This document shows, piece by piece, positions 1 through 8,785 of a stretch of DNA of 64,000 bases; positions within the stretch are counted from its first letter, which is position 1, and each line of letters begins with the position of its first letter. The stretch comes from Pseudomonas sp. StFLB209. Its GTDB lineage: Bacteria; Pseudomonadota; Gammaproteobacteria; Pseudomonadales; Pseudomonadaceae. Location of the stretch: positions 5,349,001 to 5,413,000 of the forward strand of contig NZ_AP014637.1 in assembly GCF_000829415.1 (NCBI RefSeq), given 5' to 3'. Below the pieces are notes generated by a model. It was not told the origin of the DNA. It made no database searches and was given only the letters and a program-made list of their open reading frames with translations. Both the position numbers and the translations under genes were made by a program.

Positions 1-533
1 AGGATCAGCAGGTTGCCTGGAATGGATTTGAAGCGGCGCTTGTTGGCCTCGATGTTCAGTGACCAGTTGTGGAAACTGGCGCTGTTCTCGACGGTCTTCA
101 ACCGGCTGTTGATGCGGTCGATGGCGGTTTCCAGGAAGTCACGGGTCTCGATGATATAATCGTTCATCGTACCCAGGTTGTTGCGGATGACTGCGATGCC
201 CTGCGCGTTGATCAGGTTCTGCTGTTGTAGCTGCTTGAGGTAGTGCCAAGCGTACTTCTGCATTTGCAGGGTGTCGGCTTGGTTCAGCAACTGGTTTTCG
301 CTGGTCTTGCCGGTCAGGCTATTGGCGAAACGCTTGAAGAAGCCGGCGCCCGACTGTTTTTTCAATCGCTCCTGGCTACTGGTAATCAGCCGCGAGGCAT
401 CCAGAGCCAGTTGCTGGGTCAGGGCAGCATTGGCTTTGTGGCGGTTGACGAGTGTGGTCACAGCCTCAAGCTCGGGTCCCTGCAGCGGCTCATGGAAAAT
501 TTGCTCTTGCAGCGCTGTCGTTGTCTCGCTCAT
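1..533 (-). CDS. Hypothetical helical protein, C-terminus beyond the window
   Basis: An open frame starts at ATG 531-533 and stays open to the window edge (about 177 codons). It lies 10 nt after the stop of the preceding gene, so it is the last visible member of a WYL-regulator operon. The product is predicted soluble and rich in Gln, Asn and Leu, with long helical stretches (for example LNQADTLQMQ and RINSRLKTVE) typical of coiled-coil or helical-bundle proteins. There is no signal peptide or membrane segment in the visible part. I do not recognise the family. A partner or immunity-like role for the neighbouring membrane/nuclease-like protein is possible but only inferred from spacing. Confidence 0.75.
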   Translation of the reverse strand, partial: MSETTTALQEQIFHEPLQGPELEAVTTLVNRHKANAALTQQLALDASRLITSSQERLKKQSGAGFFKRFANSLTGKTSENQLLNQADTLQMQKYAWHYLKQLQQQNLINAQGIAVIRNNLGTMNDYIIETRDFLETAIDRINSRLKTVENSASFHNWSLNIEANKRRFKSIPGNLLI

Positions 534-543
534 GGTTCCGGCC

Positions 544-1959
544 TTAAAGATTGTTGATCTTGTTGCTGAGTCGTTTGCTTTGCGCTTCCAGAGTCTTGAC
601 CTGAGCGGCGAAGTGCTTCTCCGACAGATACAGGCCCTTGTGGAAGTCACCATAGAATTGTTGCGAAACCTGCAGGTATTCCAGGGCTTCATGAACGACG
701 ACGCCGTTGCTGAGCACGCGTTCCGTGGCGACCAAGGTCAGCTGGAAGCTCTTCTCGATGTGATTGTCCAGGGCAATGTTCATCGCCAGCGTCGTGATCA
801 GGCCACCGACGATGCTGCCCACCAGCGCACCCGCAGGACCGCCCAAGGCGCCAATCGCTGCGCCCACCGAAGCACCGCTCACGCCCGCGCCGGTCAGCAG
901 CAACCCCTTGCCGGTGCGGGTTTCAAGTTCTTCGCCGGTGATCTTGCCGGCGGCGAACAACACTAGGTTCTGCACCACGTCCACCGCGCAGACGGCCGCC
1001 CCGGCAATACCGCCATTGGCGAAGGTGCGCTTGAACACTGAGCCGGCGAACAGACCAGGCATCGAGCGGGCTGCGATACTGACACTCGCGGAGGCCACAC
1101 CAGCCTTTAGTGCGCTGTCGCCGGCGGCGATGGTCGTGTTTTGTAGGATCAGCACGGTGGCCCGTTCGGCAGTTATCTCGCCATCCCTGACCTGACGGAT
1201 GTACTGGAAGGTATTGATACTGCCGGCGATGACAGTAGTTACGACGGCCGCCGACCCTGCCGCGCGCATGCTTTGCTGAAAAGTCGCCTTGTTCAGGTAG
1301 CCCGTCTGCATGCTCTCATGCAGCTCTTTGCCGGAGGCCGATCCCGATCCGACGTGCTCAGCATCGCGCTTGCTCAACTCTGTGGACTGCCCCCCCTCGG
1401 CGTCGAGGCGGCCAGCGCCCTTGTCATGCACTTTCTCCGCGGCCCGGGCGACCTCGGGGCGGGAGTCCCGGTTTTTCAGCATGTCCTTGTGAGCAGACAG
1501 CTTGATGCCTTCAATCTGGTCGGACGGACCGAGGAACACATCGGCGTTCTCGTAACGGTGAACCCCGTCCTTGCTTGAACGAAACGCCTTCTGAGTGGCA
1601 TCGGCGTTCTTGAAGTATTTCAGCTGTGCGCCCTGCAGTTGGGTATCGCCTTTCATGATGACGATGTCGTGAATCATGTCGTTCTTCGCCAACGGCGTTT
1701 TGGCAAAGTTATCGGTAAAGGCTCGCACATCCTTATCCTTGAGGATGGCGTCCAAGTTGAACGACTCAGCGTGCCAGGTCTCCGCCGCGAAACCGCCCTT
1801 AATCGCTTTGTTCTGGGCGGTGGAAGCGATCTTGGCCATGATGTCATTGGCCTGGATGATCTCGCCGACCATACGGCCGATCTTTTCCGAGGTTTGGGTG
1901 GGCCAGATCGGGCAAAGGCTAACCGAATGACTGATAAGTTTGTTTTCCTGCTTATCCAT
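544..1959 (-). CDS. Hypothetical protein: nuclease-like N-terminus, glycine-rich membrane C-terminus
   Basis: 471 aa; ATG preceded by GAGG. It starts 9 nt after the interrupted WYL regulator and ends 10 nt before the next gene, so co-transcription is likely. Residues about 55-145 hold E60/E65 (AAETWHAESFNLDA), D98 (IHDIVI) and Q112-x-K114 (GAQLKYFK), then VFLGPSDQ. This order resembles a PD-(D/E)xK nuclease core, but that is inference. Residues about 160-215 are polar and charged, a likely linker. From about 230 onward there are several hydrophobic Ala/Gly-rich segments, the clearest a glycine zipper near 355-395 (GASVGAAIGALGG). The layout, a soluble enzymatic head plus membrane-inserting tail, is seen in some toxins and defence effectors. 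Family not recognised. Confidence 0.75.
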   Translation of the reverse strand: MDKQENKLISHSVSLCPIWPTQTSEKIGRMVGEIIQANDIMAKIASTAQNKAIKGGFAAETWHAESFNLDAILKDKDVRAFTDNFAKTPLAKNDMIHDIVIMKGDTQLQGAQLKYFKNADATQKAFRSSKDGVHRYENADVFLGPSDQIEGIKLSAHKDMLKNRDSRPEVARAAEKVHDKGAGRLDAEGGQSTELSKRDAEHVGSGSASGKELHESMQTGYLNKATFQQSMRAAGSAAVVTTVIAGSINTFQYIRQVRDGEITAERATVLILQNTTIAAGDSALKAGVASASVSIAARSMPGLFAGSVFKRTFANGGIAGAAVCAVDVVQNLVLFAAGKITGEELETRTGKGLLLTGAGVSGASVGAAIGALGGPAGALVGSIVGGLITTLAMNIALDNHIEKSFQLTLVATERVLSNGVVVHEALEYLQVSQQFYGDFHKGLYLSEKHFAAQVKTLEAQSKRLSNKINNL

Positions 1960-2303
1960 GAGAGAGCCTCAGACGTTGTGCTGAACGACGGCAGTGCCGA
2001 CGCTGGAATGGGTAGAGGCGGCAACGACAAGCGCATCCTCGTTCAGATAGAACTGCTGCATTGATTTAAGGCGCTGACGTATCTCGTCGACCCAAACTTG
2101 GGGTGCATGGACACGAATGTTCTCGTTGAGGCCGAAGATCCACCACAGGGTCTCGCGGTCCAGCGGGACCCTGGCACACAAGCGTTTCCAAGTCTGGCTG
2201 GGGAGATCATCGATGGATTGCTCGTGACTGAGTGGCGTCTCACTTAGTAACTCGGCAACTTGGGGATGGATGTCCGCGACCAACTCAACGCACTCTGTAG
2301 TGG

Positions 2304-3466
<1,163 letters not shown>

Positions 3467-4386
3467 CAGACACCTCTATCTGGCGAGCATTCTCGCCTAA
3501 ATGGGTGTCCGGTTTCATTAGACCACTACACTCATCGCCTTGGCGTTGGCTGAAGCGTCCTCCGGCGATGTAGTCGTCGATGTTGAAGTCGGATTGCTCC
3601 TTGGCCTCGGCCTCCAGCATGCGGATCGACTGGATCCGATGCAGGGCAAACTGGCGCAAGTCGTCATAACCGTCCACCGATGCCAGCAGATAACTAATGG
3701 AATGCCGAGAGACGAGTCCGACCGGGTGCAGAACCATTTGCTTTACACCACCTTTGCTGCGGCTGCGATAGGCGACTTCGATCTGTCGACATTCTAACAG
3801 GCTCCCCGAAACAGCTCGCCAGACCTCTAGAGCGATCTCCGCTGGAAGAAGAGTCTTGCCGTTGGGTATCGCACGGACGCGACGCGCCCAATCTGCCAAG
3901 CCGTTGTTGCCCACATCACCGAGGAAATTCCGAGCTCGGCGAAACTGCGGGTTGAGCTGGTCGAGAACAGTTTGTGGTAGCAGTGTTGCCAAATGGCTTC
4001 CGGACAGGCATAGGGCGAGCGCGGTCGGCGCGTCCATGTCCTCCAGCCTCAGCGGTGCGTTTCGCGTGAAGCTCCAGCGGAAGGGTGATTCACTCTCGTC
4101 GCAAAGCAACGAGAACGGCAGGGAGAGCCGGTTAAGGTCCCGCTGGATAGAGCGCAGCGTGACGGAAAAACCTTTGTCATGCAGCTTCTCCAGCAGTGTG
4201 GTGCTGGCTATACGCTGCGGCTCGGTAGGAATTAGGCGCAGCAGGGCGAACAGCCTGAGCAGCGTATCCTTCGCTTGGGACATGGAGACTACCTTGTTGT
4301 GCATCAGTCGCTGAAGCCAGATTGGCCACGATGCTAATAAAAATGATGGCGCAGTGCTACCTCTCTAGCGTCGCACATGACTAAAG

Positions 4387-4527
4387 TCAGATGGGCACGT
4401 AACCCGTTCGGTGGCCTTCGGGCGCGTGGGCTTCCTTGTAACGCTTCAAATCTTGATATTCGCGGTATAGCTCACAGGCCTTCTTCAGCACTACTAAACA
4501 ACCGATGGCGGCAAGTAGGTTCTTCAT
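4387..4527 (-). CDS. Small single-pass membrane peptide, 46 aa
   Basis: ATG 4525-4527 to TGA 4387-4389. The N-terminus (MKNLLAAIGCLVVL) is a hydrophobic segment of about 14 residues. It is followed by a charged amphipathic helix (KKACELYREYQDLKRYKEAH) and a short polar tail. AGGA lies about 12 nt upstream. It is on the same strand as the WYL gene, whose start is about 100 nt downstream, so it may belong to the same unit. No family recognised. The regular hydrophobic-then-helical pattern argues against a chance ORF, but conservation was not tested. Confidence 0.5.
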   Translation of the reverse strand: MKNLLAAIGCLVVLKKACELYREYQDLKRYKEAHAPEGHRTGYVPI

Positions 4528-4883
4528 AACAGTGGGTTCCTAGTGTTTTTTCATCTTGTTATGTGGGGGCGACAAATCGTGTCGTCGCGGAGAGGTATCC
4601 AAGGTCATCGCCGACTCTCGCTGACAAACAGCTCGGCCGCGTTGAGGAGGCACTGATGGATGGCACTACGGTCAGCCGGACTATTCAGGTTACCGAATCG
4701 ATCGACTCGGGAGAGGAAGAACTGTAATCACGGTACATAAAACGTGATGACCATTGACCACGCTCGTACAGAGCGTTGCTGAGGACCGAGAGCGGCGAAA
4801 GCGAAACCCAAACCATCTTACCCTTGAAATTAAGGGCAACCTAAAATACACTTATCTATTACCAATCACCCTAGGTGCTTCCC
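4528..4883. other. Intergenic region without a confident gene
   Basis: 356 bp between the small membrane peptide and the XRE-like gene; it must hold the divergent promoters. A 23-codon ORF at 4656-4727 (+) has a good GAGGAGG ribosome site but no recognisable product. No terminator or operator palindrome stands out. Confidence 0.5.
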
Positions 4884-5258
4884 ATGCTTCCTTCGCCCAC
4901 TTCTCCCGACTTTCCTGCTGCCCTGAAAGCTCGGCGCGAACTTCTTGGATTGAGCCGCGCCGAGCTGGCCCGAAAAGCCAATATTCATGGCGTGATGCCC
5001 CGTCGCTATGAAGAATTTGACTGCGGGGAATTTGCGACCCCCCGTGCCGACACATGGAAAAAGCTGAACGAGATTCTTTATCCCGAACTCACCTTGAGTG
5101 CCGGGGTACAGCAGGAGCCGTCCGAGTCAACGACCAACTCCAAAACGTCAAGTGCCCCCTCTGGTGTCAGCGGTTTGAGCATCGCAGAGGCCAAAGCTGG
5201 CTTGGCAATCACCTTTGGGGTGGACATCGAACGTATCGAGATCATCATTCGCGGCTAA
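4884..5258 (+). CDS. XRE-type helix-turn-helix protein
   Basis: 124 aa. ATG 4884 is preferred over GTG 4875 because AGGTG lies 9 nt upstream of it. Residues about 10-62 form an HTH_3/XRE-like domain (LKARRELLGLSRAELARKAN), although the second half (HGVMPRRYEEFDCGEFATPR) departs from the usual sequence. A Ser/Thr-rich linker (about 75-95) leads to a short C-terminal segment (LSIAEAKAGLAITFGVDIER) similar to the oligomerisation tails of some plasmid and phage regulators. It probably binds DNA and is co-transcribed with the next small gene. Confidence 0.7.
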   Translation: MLPSPTSPDFPAALKARRELLGLSRAELARKANIHGVMPRRYEEFDCGEFATPRADTWKKLNEILYPELTLSAGVQQEPSESTTNSKTSSAPSGVSGLSIAEAKAGLAITFGVDIERIEIIIRG

Positions 5259-5302
5259 AGTACTGCACTCGTCAACATACAATTACAACTCAAGGGCAAC
5301 TT

Positions 5303-5545
5303 ATGAATATCCAGATCACCGAGTGGGATGAGGTTTCGCGAATCCTCAAGCAAAACGTCGCGATAATTCCACTGGGGCAGGAGTTCACGGCTCGGCAGAT
5401 TATCGGGGAACCAGCCTGGGCACCGTTGCAACGTAAGACGCGTCATGACTTTGGCCGACACGTTCGGCGGAATCTTGAGCAGTACGGGTTGGTGTTCGCA
5501 CGCATGGCCGGACGAGTACTAGTATACAAAAAGTCCCCTGCATGA
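5303..5545 (+). CDS. Small protein, DUF1413-like
   Basis: 80 aa. ATG 5303 has only a weak ribosome site (AAGGG) and follows the XRE-like gene by 44 nt. The pattern G-x-E-F-T-x-R-x-I-x-G-E at residues 26-37, then W..L and GRHVRRNLEQYG, resembles DUF1413 proteins, small basic proteins of unknown function that often occur with toxin-antitoxin or phage genes. The match is from memory of the pattern, so the family name is tentative. Pairing with an XRE protein suggests a two-gene unit. Confidence 0.6.
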   Translation: MNIQITEWDEVSRILKQNVAIIPLGQEFTARQIIGEPAWAPLQRKTRHDFGRHVRRNLEQYGLVFARMAGRVLVYKKSPA

Positions 5546-6130
5546 ACTTGGTTTGGGGGTATCTACGAAACTAGGGGCACTTCAGTCAGTGGTTGTGCTT
5601 CGTCGATTTTGAAGTGGGCGGGAGGCTATGGATCGACTGGCGCCAAGTGCAAGGTCATGCACCCACAGACCGAGTATTTAGGGTCGCCTAGGCCCATTTT
5701 CGACGGGCAGCAATTGGCCGATTGTGTTGAAAAAGTCGACCAGGCCTGAGTACCCATGCATTGAGCGGTGAGAATGCCTTTTTTGCACGCTACTACGTCA
5801 AATCTGAGCCCTGAACCTTCTGCGCAGAACACAGATTTCAATCTCAGACGCATACTTTTCTGCCATGGAAACCGAAGCCGACTTTTTCAACAGAATCGAC
5901 CGATTGCTGCCCTCGGCTAGAGACCGCTATAGCTCGACTCCCACCACTCAAGACCACACAGTGTAATAGCCAAGGCGAATGCAAATAGGTGGGCAGATGC
6001 CGTGCCGTTAACCACCTTCTGAGGGCCCCATTAAGATCGCCCGGTGGGCCGTGACATGCAGTGGCATGGCACAGCCCGGCGAACACCTGACCCGTTTTTT
6101 TCTGGCCTCAGCGCGTCCATGAATGTCCCA
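5546..6130. other. Intergenic region holding a MITE-like element
   Basis: 585 bp with no credible gene; short minus-strand frames here lack ribosome sites and recognisable sequence. The only structure seen is the inverted-repeat element at 5706-5911. Confidence 0.6.
5706..5911. repeat. MITE-like element with 33-bp terminal inverted repeats
   Basis: Arms at 5706-5738 and 5879-5911 match at 30 of 33 positions as an inverted repeat. Each starts GGCAGCAAT and ends TGTTGAAAAAGTCG toward the centre. The 140-bp core has no ORF. This is the form of a miniature transposable element or an internally deleted IS; no clear target duplication was found. Confidence 0.65.
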
Positions 6131-7336
6131 TCAATGCGCAATGATCACCTGACCGGCCTGCCGGTGCCCCTTCGCAAACCCATGCACACTCGCCCGCCAT
6201 GCAATGACCAGGCTCAGCAGTAACAACACCACCAAAACCCACGCAAAAGAACTGACGCCCCATTGACCGAGCAGCACGCCGCCGAGTAGCCCGGCAGCGG
6301 CGATCGCGCTGTTCCAGACCACCACGTTCATGGACAGCGCGACATCAGCGCCCTCACCTGCCGAGTCGGCCAGCGCAGTCTGCAACAGGGTGGCGGCGCC
6401 GCCAAAGGTCAGGCCCCAGATGAACGCGCCGACGTAAATCGCCAGCGCCGACGCTGAAAACAGGCCGAACAGAACCGCAACCGCTGCGAAGGTCGCCAGG
6501 CTGGCCAGCACAGCCTTTCGCAGGTGACGGTCAACCAGCTGCCCGGTGATCCAGATGCCTGCCAGCGCCGCAACACCAAATGCCAGCAAGACCAGATCGA
6601 CGTCATTGGCCAGCCCGGCGTTGGCAACAAACGGCGCGACATAGGTATAAAGAATGTTGTGTGCCAGCATCCAGGTGAACACCACAGCCAGCACCGAACG
6701 CACACCGGGCGTGAGGAAAACCTGACGCAGTGCCATACGCTGCGAGGCCGCCTGGCCAGGGTAGTCAGGTACTTTGACCAGCACCCAGACGATGAGCAGC
6801 AGGGTCATTGCGGACATCAGCCCGAACGCCATACGCCAGCCCATGAGCCCACCCAGCCAGGTGCCCAGCGGCACGCCCAGTGACAAGGCGACAGGTGCGC
6901 CCAGCATCGCCACCGCCAGCGCACGGCCCTGCAAGTGTGGAGCAACCATGCGCCGTGCATAACCGGCAATCAGGCTCCAGGCCAGACCTGCCGAGACTCC
7001 CGCAAAAAACCTCGCCACCAGGGTCAGCCAGTAGCTGGACGACAACGCCGTGACCGTGTTGAACAGCAGAAAGCCGACCACCGTCAGCAACAACACCGTT
7101 CTGCGCCGCCAGCCTTGCGTGGCGATGGTCAGCGGAATGGCCGCCAGTAATGAACCCAGCGCATAAACCGTCACCATCTGCCCTGCAAGCGATGCCGAGA
7201 TATCCAGGCCTTGGCTGATCTCAGGCAGCAAGCCGGCAGGCAACGTCTCGGTCACGATGCAGATAAAACCGGCCATCGCCAGTGCCAATAACGCCCCAAG
7301 CGGCAGCTTCTCGCTGTGTTTCTCATCGGTAACCAT
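6131..7336 (-). CDS. MFS transporter, DHA1-type drug or sugar efflux
   Basis: 401 aa, about 12 hydrophobic segments, the usual size for a DHA1 major facilitator in the inner membrane. It belongs to the AraJ/YdhP/PbuE-like group: LPAGLLPEISQGL in helix 1, GWRRRTVLL in the 2-3 loop, RFFAGVSAGLAW in helix 4 and GVPLGTWLGG in helix 5. GAGGTG precedes ATG 7336. It is divergent from a TetR gene with paired operator-like repeats between them, so it is probably repressed by that protein. The substrate cannot be told from sequence; aromatic or drug-like compounds and arabinose-type sugars are known for relatives. Confidence 0.88.
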   Translation of the reverse strand: MVTDEKHSEKLPLGALLALAMAGFICIVTETLPAGLLPEISQGLDISASLAGQMVTVYALGSLLAAIPLTIATQGWRRRTVLLLTVVGFLLFNTVTALSSSYWLTLVARFFAGVSAGLAWSLIAGYARRMVAPHLQGRALAVAMLGAPVALSLGVPLGTWLGGLMGWRMAFGLMSAMTLLLIVWVLVKVPDYPGQAASQRMALRQVFLTPGVRSVLAVVFTWMLAHNILYTYVAPFVANAGLANDVDLVLLAFGVAALAGIWITGQLVDRHLRKAVLASLATFAAVAVLFGLFSASALAIYVGAFIWGLTFGGAATLLQTALADSAGEGADVALSMNVVVWNSAIAAAGLLGGVLLGQWGVSSFAWVLVVLLLLSLVIAWRASVHGFAKGHRQAGQVIIAH

Positions 7337-7354
7337 CTAACACCTCAATTTATG

Positions 7355-7420
7355 TACTGATCGATACAGATGTTAGGCGTGATCCGGCCGGGTGGTCAAC
7401 GACTTATGTATCGACTAGTA
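7355..7420. promoter_or_regulatory. Paired inverted operator sites for TetR
   Basis: TGTATCGATCAGTA (complement strand of 7355-7368) and TGTATCGACTAGTA (7407-7420) are inverted copies that differ at two adjacent bases. They lie between the divergent MFS and TetR genes, close to both starts, and are the likely operators. Confidence 0.6.
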
Positions 7421-7448
7421 TTTAAATCATTCTGCATGAGGATTTGAC

Positions 7449-8069
7449 ATGGCACAGATGGGTCGGCCACGCACGTTTGATCGTGACCTGGCAATCACTC
7501 AGGCGCTGCACCTGTTTTGGGAGCATGGCTATGAAGCGACCTCGCTCAGCCAACTCAAGGCCGGGATGGGCGGCGGTATCAGCGCGCCGAGTTTTTACGC
7601 CGCGTTTGGCTCGAAACAGGCGCTGTTCAATGAAGTGGTCGAGCGCTATCTCGACACCCACGGCCGGGTCACCGACAGCCTGTTCGATACAACCCTGCCG
7701 CCCCGAGAAGCCATTGAAACCGCCCTGCGCCGTTCAGCGAAAATGCAATGCGAGCCCGACCACCCCAAGGGGTGCCTGGTGTCGTTAGGGCTGATGAGTG
7801 CGTGTTCAGAAGAGAGCAAGGCCATCGCCGAACCGCTGATGCGCACCCGAATCCTCAACCGTACCGCCATGGCTGCATGCGTCGAACGCGCTGTCGCGGC
7901 AGGTGAATTGCCCGCAACGGTGATCCCCGAAACGCTTGCTGCTGCCTTTGACAGCTTTCTGCTTGGCTTGTCGACCCTGGCACGCGATGGCGTGGCGCAT
8001 GAAACGCTGGATGCTGCGGTGACGCAGATGATGGGAATGTGGGACGGTTTGCGCGCTGCCGCGCATTGA
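7449..8069 (+). CDS. TetR/AcrR family transcriptional regulator
   Basis: 206 aa. AGGA lies upstream of ATG 7449. The N-terminal TetR_N domain is clear at residues 5-55 (GRPRTFDRDLAITQALHLFW, then SAPSFYAAFGSKQALFNEVV). The C-terminal ligand domain has CEPDHPKGCLVSLGLMSACS, a cysteine-containing stretch common in the subgroup that controls adjacent MFS or oxidoreductase genes. It probably represses the divergent transporter and itself, with a small molecule relieving repression. Confidence 0.9.
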   Translation: MAQMGRPRTFDRDLAITQALHLFWEHGYEATSLSQLKAGMGGGISAPSFYAAFGSKQALFNEVVERYLDTHGRVTDSLFDTTLPPREAIETALRRSAKMQCEPDHPKGCLVSLGLMSACSEESKAIAEPLMRTRILNRTAMAACVERAVAAGELPATVIPETLAAAFDSFLLGLSTLARDGVAHETLDAAVTQMMGMWDGLRAAAH

Positions 8070-8080
8070 ATGCAAGCGGG

Positions 8081-8105
8081 TAGGAGCTGCTTCAGCAGCG
8101 AAGGC
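8081..8105. repeat. REP-type palindrome
   Basis: TAGGAGCTGCTTCAGCAGCG plus AAGGC: a short hairpin of the Pseudomonas REP family, just downstream of the TetR gene. Confidence 0.75.
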
Positions 8106-8259
8106 TCAATACTGTACTTAGGTATATAAATCGATAGCCTGCATTTTTATTAATGAAACCGAATCAGGCTGCCGATATCGAGTGGCGACGACGGGAAAGG
8201 ACATCCGCGAGGTGATTTACGCTTGACCGGGTCCGCGAATTACCTACAGGGAGTTTTTT

Positions 8260-8661
8260 ATGAAATACCGATCTCGCCTGCACAGTGTGCTGGCCGTCGC
8301 CGGGTTTGTGACTGCACTGCTGCCTGCGACGGGGAGCGCCTTCATGGGCTCGGCTCTGGCGATCGTCATGTTGCCTTCAATAATTTCTAGCCTTCTGCTT
8401 CCCATGGCAATTGTTATCAACCTCTGGGCCCTGGTATCCGGCTGGCGGCTGTTTCTTTTTTTCGTATCAGGGAAAAACGAACCAGGACCGGGCTGCTGGA
8501 TCGGGCTGGTGATCTTTTGTGTTTCCGTAACGAGTTTCAGCATTTACACGAAATGGCCGAAATTTGAACTGCCTTGGCTGACCCTTGCGGTGGTCCTGCA
8601 TTGGCTGTGGCTGTATTGGAAGGATTTCAGGCTGGACTGGCGGCGGGCAGTCACTCATTAA
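8260..8661 (+). CDS. Hypothetical inner-membrane protein
   Basis: 133 aa with GGGAG upstream of ATG 8260. Four hydrophobic segments are visible: about 9-30, 32-62 (a long one, with LPSIISSLLLPMAIVINLWA), 78-98 and 105-120 (LPWLTLAVVLHWLWLYWKDF). The first may act as an uncleaved signal anchor. No conserved catalytic motif and no family recognised. It stands alone between the TetR gene and a convergent TonB receptor gene. Confidence 0.7.
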   Translation: MKYRSRLHSVLAVAGFVTALLPATGSAFMGSALAIVMLPSIISSLLLPMAIVINLWALVSGWRLFLFFVSGKNEPGPGCWIGLVIFCVSVTSFSIYTKWPKFELPWLTLAVVLHWLWLYWKDFRLDWRRAVTH

Positions 8662-8785
8662 AGGGTGGGCATGCCCCCCGACCAAGGGATCCGGTAGAAG
8701 CTCGCTCGCGAAGACGCCGGGGCCGACAAATCCTCTGACGTGCCTGACAGGCCGTCTGCACGAACGAGTTCCTGGGCGTTGCGCC

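Noticed and set aside
4656..4727. 23-codon plus-strand ORF with a strong GAGGAGG ribosome site
   Set aside because: No recognisable product and no neighbour to support it; kept only as a note in the intergenic entry.
5626..6086. Two minus-strand frames of 75 and 80 codons
   Set aside because: They cross the MITE-like inverted repeat, have no ribosome site, and the sequences show no protein-like pattern.
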